A stretch of DNA of 5,378 bases from assembly GCA_016932295.1 (NCBI GenBank), contig JAFGDC010000301.1, positions 1 through 5,378 on the forward strand. Direction: 5' to 3'. Position numbers and translations under genes: made by a program. The first letter of the stretch is position 1. Each line of letters opens with the position of its first letter. The notes under the pieces are model-generated. The model saw only the letters and a list, made by a program, of their open reading frames with translations, was not told where the DNA came from and did not search any database. This stretch comes from a candidate division CSSED10-310 bacterium (GTDB lineage: Bacteria > CSSED10-310 > JAFGDC01). Shown in pieces: positions 1 to 5,079 of this stretch.

Positions 1-806
1 ACGGGGCCGGCAAGACGACCCTGCTGCGGATCATCTGCGGTTTGTTGACGGCGGATCGGGGTACGGTGGAAATTTTCGGTCTGGATCATGAACGCCGGCA
101 GCGGCAGGTCCGGGATCTCATCGGTTACATGCCCCAGCGGTTTTCGCTGTATCCGGACCTGAGCGTCAACGAAAACCTGGTGTTTTTCGCCACGTTGTAC
201 GGCGTGAGGCGCACTCAGCGCCGGCAGCGGATGGCCCGGCTGCTGCGTTTCAGCCGTCTGGGTCCGTTCGCGCGCCGCCGCGCCGGGGCGCTCTCCGGCG
301 GCATGAAGCAGAAACTCGCCCTCTCCTGCACGCTCATTCACGAGCCGCGCCTGCTTCTGCTGGATGAACCCACCACGGGCGTGGATCCCGTGTCCCGCCG
401 CGAGTTCTGGAAGATCCTCCAGGAATTGCGGGACGAGGGGGTCAGCATCCTGATCACGACGCCGTACATGGATGAGGCGGCGCGCTGCGACCGGATCGCC
501 TTCATGCATCACGGCGCTATCCTCGCCGAGGCGCCTCCGGCTGAGATAACGAACCATTTCCATCACCATATCATTGCCTTCGGCGGCCGGGCTGTCAGAT
601 CACTCCGTCCGAGCCTCGAAGCCATGCAGGACATCCATTCCGTCAAGGAATTCGGCGATCACATCCATGTGGCCACCGACAATCCGGATTCCATCCGCCG
701 GCAGGGAGCGGCACTGATGGTCGGCCGGCCGAAGGGTGAGGTGGTCATGTGGGATGCGGAACCGGGCATCGAGGACGCCTTCCTGTCACTCATGGAGGAA
801 TCATGA
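1..806 (+). CDS. ABC exporter ATPase, first half of a split YbhF-like pair (5' end missing)
   Basis: Cytoplasmic nucleotide-binding subunit that powers an ABC-2 type exporter. The window opens inside the Walker A loop: the first full codon is at base 3 and reads GAGKTT, so roughly the first 35-40 residues are missing. 267 residues are visible. Counting from there: Q-loop Gln at 44 (YMPQRFSLY), signature LSGGM at 97-101, Walker B LLLLDEP at 117-123 with the catalytic Glu present, D-loop GVD at 126-128. The H-loop position carries Pro154 (TTPYMDEA) instead of His, as I recall for the first ATPase domain of YbhF. A C-terminal tail of about 90 residues follows the ATPase core, includes a His cluster (HFHHH, 185-189) and ends in the usual GIEDAFLSLMEE-type segment. 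The stop overlaps the next start (ATGA). Family call is secure; the exported substrate cannot be read from the sequence. The TTG at 42 is internal, not the start. Confidence 0.95.
   Translation, partial: GAGKTTLLRIICGLLTADRGTVEIFGLDHERRQRQVRDLIGYMPQRFSLYPDLSVNENLVFFATLYGVRRTQRRQRMARLLRFSRLGPFARRRAGALSGGMKQKLALSCTLIHEPRLLLLDEPTTGVDPVSRREFWKILQELRDEGVSILITTPYMDEAARCDRIAFMHHGAILAEAPPAEITNHFHHHIIAFGGRAVRSLRPSLEAMQDIHSVKEFGDHIHVATDNPDSIRRQGAALMVGRPKGEVVMWDAEPGIEDAFLSLMEES
794..798 (+). promoter_or_regulatory. Ribosome binding site that fixes the second ATPase start
   Basis: GGAGG lies 4 bases before ATG 803, inside the last codons of the preceding ATPase gene. It supports 803 over the upstream in-frame ATG at 749. 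Confidence 0.7.
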
Positions 807-1576
807 CTGGCGCGGCGGTCGAGATGGTGGATCTGAGCAGGCAGTTCGGCTCGTTCGTGGCCGTCGACAAGGTGAATCTCGTGGTGCATCGGGGTGAAAT
901 TTTCGGGTTCCTCGGCGCCAACGGCGCCGGCAAGACCACCACTATCCGCATGCTGTGCGGCCTGCTGCGGCCCTCCTCCGGCCGGGGCACCGTGGGTGGT
1001 TTCGATATCGACCGCGAGCCGGAGCGGATCAAGCGGATCATCGGGTACATGTCGCAACGGTTCTCGCTCTATGACGATCTCACTGTGCGGGAAAATCTGC
1101 ATTTTTTCGGCGGGGTGTACGGATTGAACAACCACGGGTTGCGCGAGCGGATCGCCGTGGTGGCCGACCGGCTGGGTTTGCGGGACTTGCTGGGAAGCAT
1201 GGTGCGGGCCCTGCCGCTGGGATTCAAGCAGCGGCTCTCTCTGGCCTCGGCCATCCTGCACCAGCCGCGCATCCTCTTTCTCGACGAACCCACCGGCGGC
1301 GTCGATCCCGCCGCCCGCAGGAATTTCTGGGACATCATCTACGAACTGGCGGCCGGCGGCACCACCGTGTTCGTCACCACGCATTACATGGACGAGGCGG
1401 AATACTGTCACCGGCTTTCCATCATGCACCACGGCCGGTTGATCGCCGCGGCCTCGCCGTGGGAGATGAAATCGACGTACGGCAAGGACACCATGGAGGA
1501 GGTGTTCATCCATCTCATCGAGGAAGACGACAACGGGCGGCAAGGTGGTGGCAGCACGACGGGCGGGGCGTCATGA
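803..1576 (+). CDS. ABC exporter ATPase, second half of a split YbhF-like pair
   Basis: Complete 257-residue cytoplasmic ATPase, partner of the preceding ATPase. Motifs in order: Walker A GANGAGKT (38-45), Q-loop Gln85 in YMSQRFSLY, a degenerate signature LPLGF (137-141) in place of LSGGQ, Walker B ILFLDEP (157-163), D-loop GVD (166-168), intact H-loop His194 (TTHYMDEAE), then a short tail ending in a Gly/Ser-rich stretch after TMEEVFIHLIEE. The LPLG-type signature is familiar from the second ATPase domain of YbhF/RbbA-type proteins, so it is a family trait rather than damage. The start is ATG 803, because it gives a normal N-terminus, has GGAGG at 794-798, and overlaps the previous stop as ATGA; the upstream in-frame ATG at 749 would add 18 residues lying inside the previous gene. 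It is closely similar to the first ATPase around the Q-loop, which points to an old duplication. Confidence 0.95.
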   Translation: MTGAAVEMVDLSRQFGSFVAVDKVNLVVHRGEIFGFLGANGAGKTTTIRMLCGLLRPSSGRGTVGGFDIDREPERIKRIIGYMSQRFSLYDDLTVRENLHFFGGVYGLNNHGLRERIAVVADRLGLRDLLGSMVRALPLGFKQRLSLASAILHQPRILFLDEPTGGVDPAARRNFWDIIYELAAGGTTVFVTTHYMDEAEYCHRLSIMHHGRLIAAASPWEMKSTYGKDTMEEVFIHLIEEDDNGRQGGGSTTGGAS

Positions 1577-2676
1577 AAATCCTGGCCATGATCATGAAGG
1601 AATTTCTGCATATCCTGCGTGATCCGCGCAGCCTCACCATCATCATCGTGATGCCCATCCTCATGCTGTTTCTTTACGGGTACGCCCTCAACCTGGATCT
1701 GCGGGACATCTCCCTGGGTATCGTCGATCTGGATCATTCCACGACTTCCCGCCAGATCATCGACCGGTTCGTGATGTCGGGATACTTCCATGTCACCGCC
1801 CGGCTGGCGGCGGCCGCGATGGCGGAACCGATGTTCCGGTCGGATGACCTGATGGCGGCGCTGGTGGTACCAGCCGGTTTCGAGCGGGACCTGCGGGCCG
1901 GGCAGTCCCCAGACGTGCAGATCCTGGTGGACGGCAGCGATCCCAACATCGGCACCATCATCCTGGGCTATGCCGGCATGATCATGGCTGAATTCACCAG
2001 CGATCTGAATCCGCGATTCACCCCACCCCTGCGGATCGCACCCAAGATTTTCTTCAACGAGGACCTCAAGAGTTCATATTTCTTCGTTCCCGGACTGGTG
2101 GCCTTCATCCTCATGATGATTTCGGCGCTTCTGACCTCCATCACCATCGCCAGGGAAAAGGAGACCGGTACCATGGAACAATTGCTGGTGGCACCCATCA
2201 AGCCCGTCCAGGTGATCGTCGGTAAGGTGGTGCCTTATATTTTTCTGGCGTTTCTGGATGGTATCCTCATTGTTACCGTCGCCCATCTCTGGTTCAGGGT
2301 GCCGGTGCGGGGAGACCTGTTGCATCTGGCCGCCATGACCATTCTGTATGTCACCTCATGCCTTTCCATAGGGCTGCTGATCTCCACCGTCACCTCCACC
2401 CAGCAGACGGCCATCATGCTGGCTCTGTTCACCACCATGCTGCCGTCCATCATGCTGTCCGGATTCATTTTCCCCATCGCCAGCATGCCGGTGCTCATCC
2501 AGTACATCACCATGCTGGTGCCGGCCAGGTATTTCATGGTGATCGCGCGTGGCAGCATGTTGAAGGGGCTTAGTGTCTCATGGTTTATGCACGAACTGGG
2601 TTTCCTGGCGGCGTTCGGACTGGGGCTATTGATTCTCAGCGCGCTGAAATTCAAGAAGCGATTGGGGGAGTCATGA
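1573..2676 (+). CDS. ABC-2 type exporter permease, YbhS-like
   Basis: Integral inner-membrane subunit, 367 residues, of the ABC-2 permease family and of typical length. A cytoplasmic N-terminal amphipathic stretch containing KEFLHILRDPRS leads to TM1 (about 21-39). A large extracytoplasmic domain follows (about 40-168), with LVDGSDPN at 118-125. Then come five more membrane segments near 171-192, 216-238, 248-270, 278-301 and 341-357. The loop motif REKETGTMEQLLVAPIKP (194-211) is the conserved cytoplasmic coupling region of this family. PSIMLSGFIF (291-300) and VPARYF (316-321) closely recall E. coli YbhS. The start is ATG 1573, which overlaps the preceding stop as ATGA; there is no convincing Shine-Dalgarno, so translation is probably coupled. 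ATG 1588 is a possible alternative. It should pair with the next permease to form the membrane channel; the substrate is unknown, although E. coli YbhFSR has been linked to drug efflux. Confidence 0.93.
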   Translation: MKILAMIMKEFLHILRDPRSLTIIIVMPILMLFLYGYALNLDLRDISLGIVDLDHSTTSRQIIDRFVMSGYFHVTARLAAAAMAEPMFRSDDLMAALVVPAGFERDLRAGQSPDVQILVDGSDPNIGTIILGYAGMIMAEFTSDLNPRFTPPLRIAPKIFFNEDLKSSYFFVPGLVAFILMMISALLTSITIAREKETGTMEQLLVAPIKPVQVIVGKVVPYIFLAFLDGILIVTVAHLWFRVPVRGDLLHLAAMTILYVTSCLSIGLLISTVTSTQQTAIMLALFTTMLPSIMLSGFIFPIASMPVLIQYITMLVPARYFMVIARGSMLKGLSVSWFMHELGFLAAFGLGLLILSALKFKKRLGES

Positions 2677-3797
2677 GAACCGTCTGGTTATTGATCGTCA
2701 AGGAATTGAAACAGTTCGTCCGTGATCCCCTGTCGATGCGGATGATCATCCTGATGCCCCTCATTCAGCTCTTCCTGCTTGGCTATGTCATCACCACCGA
2801 CGTGCGGAATCTGGGCATGTGCATCGTGGATCTGGACGGCTCCAGTCACAGCCGCAAGCTGGCGGGCAAGTTGTTTGCCGCCGGTTACTTCATTCCCGCC
2901 GGCGAAGCGGCGCATGCGGAGGAGGTGGTGACGCTGCTGGAGAACCGGACCGCCTCCGTGGGCATCGTCATCCCGGAGGATTTCTCCCGGCGGCTGGACC
3001 GGCAGGAGACCGCCGCCATCCAGGTGCTGCTGGACGGCACCGATGCCAACTCGGCGCGGGTGGCCTTCGGATACCTCAACGCCATCCTCCGTGACTTCTC
3101 TCAAGATATAGTGGTGGAGTGGGTCCGGAGGAACCCGGACGGATCGGAGCACACGATGGCGGGGCTGGCTTCCGTGGTGTGCTACAATCCCGACCTGGAG
3201 AGCCGCAACTACATGATTCCGGGCATCATAGTCATCCTCATGACCATGACCACCTCCGCACTCACCAGTATGGGTATCGTCAGGGAGAGGGAAATAGGCA
3301 CCCTCGAACAGATCATGGTAACCCCCATTCGGCCTGCCCAGCTCATGGCCGGCAAGACCGTGCCCTATGCCCTGGTGTGCACCGTGATCACCGTCATTGC
3401 CATCGGCCTGGCCCGTTGGCATTTTCATATTCCCATTCGCGGCAGCCTGCTGCTGCTGTTCGGATGCATCGTCTTGTTTTTGTTCAATACGCTGGGCCTG
3501 GGGCTGCTGGTGTCGACCATCTCCAAAACCCAGCAGCAGGCGCTGTTCCTCACTTGGTTCGTCAATATCTTCGCCATTATCATGAGCAACTTCTTCATTC
3601 CCATCCATAACATGCCGGTGGCCGTACAGTACCTGACCTACGCCAATCCGGTGCGTTACTTTATGTCAATCGTGCGGACCCTGTTCCTGAAGGGCGGTGG
3701 TCTGCCTGAATTGTGGCCGAACATCGCGGCGCTTGCCCTGAGCGGAGCCATTATCTTTACCCTGAGCGCGGTGCGGTTCAGCAAGCGGCTGACCTAG
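2673..3797 (+). CDS. ABC-2 type exporter permease, YbhR-like
   Basis: Second membrane subunit of the exporter, 374 residues, paralogous to the preceding permease. It has the same layout: N-terminal amphipathic stretch (KELKQFVRDPLS), TM1 at about 20-40, an extracytoplasmic domain at about 41-178 containing LLDGTDANSA (119-128) and YNPDLESRNY (171-180), then membrane segments near 181-203, 226-248, 256-280, 289-310 and 349-366. The coupling loop REREIGTLEQIMVTPIRP is at 204-221. NPVRYFMSIVRTLFLKG (325-341) is typical of the YbhR/YhhJ branch. ATG 2673 overlaps the previous stop as ATGA and is preceded by a GGGGGAG tract (2664-2670); an in-frame ATG at 2580 lies within the previous gene and adds 31 residues unlike a permease N-terminus, so it was rejected. 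This is the last gene of the exporter operon: a terminator stem begins at its stop codon. The family is certain; the heteromeric pairing is inferred from gene order. Confidence 0.93.
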   Translation: MRTVWLLIVKELKQFVRDPLSMRMIILMPLIQLFLLGYVITTDVRNLGMCIVDLDGSSHSRKLAGKLFAAGYFIPAGEAAHAEEVVTLLENRTASVGIVIPEDFSRRLDRQETAAIQVLLDGTDANSARVAFGYLNAILRDFSQDIVVEWVRRNPDGSEHTMAGLASVVCYNPDLESRNYMIPGIIVILMTMTTSALTSMGIVREREIGTLEQIMVTPIRPAQLMAGKTVPYALVCTVITVIAIGLARWHFHIPIRGSLLLLFGCIVLFLFNTLGLGLLVSTISKTQQQALFLTWFVNIFAIIMSNFFIPIHNMPVAVQYLTYANPVRYFMSIVRTLFLKGGGLPELWPNIAALALSGAIIFTLSAVRFSKRLT

Positions 3798-3824
3798 TTT
3801 CCTTCGGGGAACGGTTCTTTTTTT
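3791..3824 (+). terminator. Intrinsic terminator with UUCG loop
   Basis: The core stem pairs GTTTCC (3797-3802) with GGGAAC (3807-3812), six pairs with one T-G wobble, closed by a C(TTCG)G loop, the extra-stable tetraloop. It can extend through a 2-base bulge by pairing ACC (3792-3794) with GGT (3813-3815). A run of seven T follows at 3818-3824. The stem starts on the last base of the permease TAG stop, so it ends the exporter transcript directly behind the last gene. Confidence 0.8.
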
Positions 3825-3832
3825 CGTTCTGT

Positions 3833-3852
3833 TGATTCAATCCGCGGAATCA
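3833..3852. promoter_or_regulatory. Symmetric dyad TGATTC-N8-GAATCA, possible operator
   Basis: Perfect 6-bp arms (3833-3838 and 3847-3852) flank an 8-base spacer that itself contains most of CCGCGG. It has no T run behind it, so it is a poor terminator. It lies about 40-60 bases before the start predicted from the TATAAT at 3882, where an activator or repressor could bind. The regulator is unknown; this may also be an RNA hairpin or chance. Confidence 0.3.
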
Positions 3853-3857
3853 GCCGT

Positions 3858-3887
3858 GTGAAGCATGCGTAGGTGCGTCTTTATAAT
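3858..3887 (+). promoter_or_regulatory. Candidate sigma-70 promoter with perfect TATAAT
   Basis: The -10 box TATAAT (3882-3887) is a perfect match. The best -35 is weak: GTGAAG (3858-3863) matches TTGACA at 3 of 6 positions with an 18-base spacer, so an activator might be needed. Transcription would begin near 3894, giving a leader of about 200 bases before the gene at 4097 and starting just ahead of the 9-bp stem at 3902. Confidence 0.4.
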
Positions 3888-3893
3888 GCATTG

Positions 3894-4040
3894 ATTTTAT
3901 TGCATATCGTAAAGAGCCGCCCATTTCCTGGTTGGAAACCATGTCGTTATCGTGGGATGGTAAATGCCTTTAGTACGAAAAATTCAGGACGATATGCCGG
4001 CCTGATCGGTCTCCACCGCCACGGATAAAGGCCGGTTCCA
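3894..4040 (+). other. Candidate structured 5' leader of the downstream gene
   Basis: Within this gene-free stretch GCATATCGT (3902-3910) is perfectly complementary to ACGATATGC (3989-3997), enclosing 78 bases. Inside is the hairpin TGGTT-GGA-AACCA (3929-3941). After it come CCGGCC (3997-4002) paired with GGCCGG (4030-4035), enclosing CGGT-CTCC-ACCG (4007-4018). A rival pairing, TCAGG (3984-3988) with CCTGA (4001-4005), would disturb both larger stems. No open reading frame or T run is seen. I recognise no known riboswitch class. A 9-bp inverted repeat in a few hundred bases can arise by chance, so this remains a candidate. Confidence 0.3.
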
Positions 4041-4057
4041 TGACACCGCTTGACACC
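4041..4057. repeat. Direct repeat TGACACC, 10-bp period
   Basis: TGACACC occurs at 4041-4047 and 4051-4057, separated by GCT, so the copies face the same side of the DNA helix. The second copy contains most of the TTGACA box at 4050-4055. A possible tandem regulator site, short enough to be coincidental. Confidence 0.35.
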
Positions 4058-4079
4058 TTGTGGGGTACTCTGGAATAAA
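4050..4079 (+). promoter_or_regulatory. Alternative proximal promoter (TTGACA / AATAAA)
   Basis: A consensus -35 TTGACA (4050-4055) is followed after 18 bases by AATAAA (4074-4079), a 4 of 6 match to TATAAT. Transcription would start near 4086, inside the Shine-Dalgarno of the gene at 4097, which would leave almost no leader. That makes it less convincing despite the perfect -35. Confidence 0.3.
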
Positions 4080-4084
4080 TGCGC

Positions 4085-4091
4085 GGAGAGG
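4085..4091 (+). promoter_or_regulatory. Ribosome binding site deciding the start at 4097
   Basis: GGAGAGG ends 5 bases before ATG 4097, an ideal distance. The in-frame ATG at 4079 lies upstream of this site and has no comparable one of its own, so 4097 is the preferred start. Confidence 0.75.
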
Positions 4092-4096
4092 TAGCA

Positions 4097-5050
4097 ATGC
4101 TGGAACGACCCACATCACCATCACCACCGAGCCGCGTGCAATTCGGTGAATTCGCCTTTCCCCTCGGGGTGTACCCTGAACAGCCCTATGCCCAAGAGAC
4201 CGGTTACACGATCGAGTATGAGGTGAACGAAGAGCTGGGAGATCGATACCTGGTGCAGATCGTGGCCAGTTTCGAGTTCGTCGGCCATCTGCTCATTCAC
4301 CTGTTTCGCATTCTTCCGGAGCAGGTGCTGCCTTTGCTGGAGATTCTCACCCTGGACCAGCGTCATGAGCGTGACTTGTTGACAGGTGACACGCCGGTCA
4401 ACAAGGAGGAGCTGCTGGAATTTTTTCGCGACCACCAGGCGGTCATTCTGGATGACGGGTTCGTAGGGTTCGGCGCCATGTCGAAGGAGCCGGACACCGA
4501 GGTGTTTCTGACCGAGCACAAGGTATTCAATGTATATACCAGGAACCTGGAGTTCATCGAGTATTTTCTTGAAGGGCTCGGCATTCCGCTGCATACGAGC
4601 CTGTCGATTTTCTGTTACGAGACGCCCCATCTGCATATCCCGCTCATTCATTATCCAGCCTTTTCCGCGCAGCATTTCAGTTTCCGGCACGTGCGCGATT
4701 TACTCATCGACCGGTTCGCCCTGCAGTATGATTTCGAGATGGATGAGGAGACCGAGGATACCGGTGAGCAGAGGGTGTGGATCGCGGACTGTGCCATTGC
4801 TGACACTACTGCCCTGGAAGAAGACGTGACGAGGCGGTTTATCGGCATCAAGGCGGCGAACCGGGTGGACGCCATGCGGATGCTGCAAGCCCAGGCCCTG
4901 CCCACCGCCGCCTGGCTGCAGACGCTGTACGAGATGTACGAGACGTCTATCGACCAGTTGGAACCTGGTGCCGCCGCCGCGGCGCGGATCGCCGTGGACG
5001 GTATTTTCTACACCTGGCATCCACTGGCCGCCCGCCCGCGCATCAAATGA
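4097..5050 (+). CDS. Uncharacterised soluble acidic protein, 317 residues
   Basis: I do not recognise this protein. It has 317 residues with no signal peptide or membrane segment, so it is probably cytoplasmic. A Pro/Ser-rich N-terminus (about 1-12) leads into an alpha/beta-looking body. Visible marks are a stretch rich in hydrophobics and acids (residues 77-120) ending in AVILDDGFVGFG (115-126), FLTEHKVFNVYT (137-148), a His-rich segment PHLHIPLIHYP (177-187), an acidic patch FEMDEETEDTGE (213-224) that may be a linker between two domains, and a helical Ala-rich C-terminus (255-300). None is a known catalytic motif to me. Sustained codon bias and a strong Shine-Dalgarno at 4085-4091 show it is a real gene. 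It is separated from the exporter by a terminator and by its own promoter candidates, and is probably co-transcribed with the membrane-protein gene 29 bases downstream. A functional link with the exporter is not supported by the sequence. Confidence 0.85.
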   Translation: MLERPTSPSPPSRVQFGEFAFPLGVYPEQPYAQETGYTIEYEVNEELGDRYLVQIVASFEFVGHLLIHLFRILPEQVLPLLEILTLDQRHERDLLTGDTPVNKEELLEFFRDHQAVILDDGFVGFGAMSKEPDTEVFLTEHKVFNVYTRNLEFIEYFLEGLGIPLHTSLSIFCYETPHLHIPLIHYPAFSAQHFSFRHVRDLLIDRFALQYDFEMDEETEDTGEQRVWIADCAIADTTALEEDVTRRFIGIKAANRVDAMRMLQAQALPTAAWLQTLYEMYETSIDQLEPGAAAAARIAVDGIFYTWHPLAARPRIK

Positions 5051-5064
5051 GCCGCTCCTGCGGC
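5051..5064 (+). other. Small GC hairpin in the intergenic gap
   Basis: GCCGC (5051-5055) pairs with GCGGC (5060-5064) around TCCT, directly after the stop of the preceding gene. There is no T run behind it, so it is not a standard terminator; it could protect the upstream message or influence re-initiation at 5080. Confidence 0.35.
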
Positions 5065-5079
5065 CTGACCTGAGAGAGG

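Noticed and set aside
42..44. TTG as the start of the first ATPase
   Set aside because: The frame is open to base 3 and encodes the GAGKTT of Walker A before this codon, so the gene begins outside the window.
1211..1225. Degenerate signature of the second ATPase as a sign of a decayed gene
   Set aside because: LPLG-type signatures are normal for this branch and all other motifs are intact, so the gene is not a pseudogene.
659..1543. 294-codon open frame on the minus strand
   Set aside because: Lies opposite the motif-complete second ATPase; its translation is rich in His, Gln, Asp and Pro with no family motif, as expected for the reverse of GC-rich coding DNA.
2688..3608. 306-codon open frame on the minus strand
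   Set aside because: Antisense to the YbhR-like permease; its His/Gln/Asp/Gly-rich low-complexity product mirrors hydrophobic codons of the membrane segments.
3119..3610. 163-codon plus-strand frame inside the last permease
   Set aside because: Out-of-frame overlap with a permease whose conserved motifs occupy the same bases; the product is His/Pro/Arg-rich with no motif.
3886..3905. ATGCA...TGCAT inverted repeat after the -10 box
   Set aside because: Five-base arms with a 10-base AT-rich loop; too weak to separate from chance, and it competes with the better 9-bp pairing.
3798..4078. Small genes, tRNA, attachment site or insertion-sequence ends in the intergenic region
   Set aside because: No open frame with a ribosome binding site, no cloverleaf, and no terminal inverted repeats with target duplications were seen.
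4079..4081. ATG 4079 as start of the unknown gene
   Set aside because: No suitable upstream ribosome binding site, and it overlaps the possible -10 box; ATG 4097 has GGAGAGG at 5 bases.
4121..4690. 189-codon open frame on the minus strand
   Set aside because: Antisense to the unknown gene, without a ribosome binding site or recognisable domain; the plus-strand frame has a strong Shine-Dalgarno and runs the full length.
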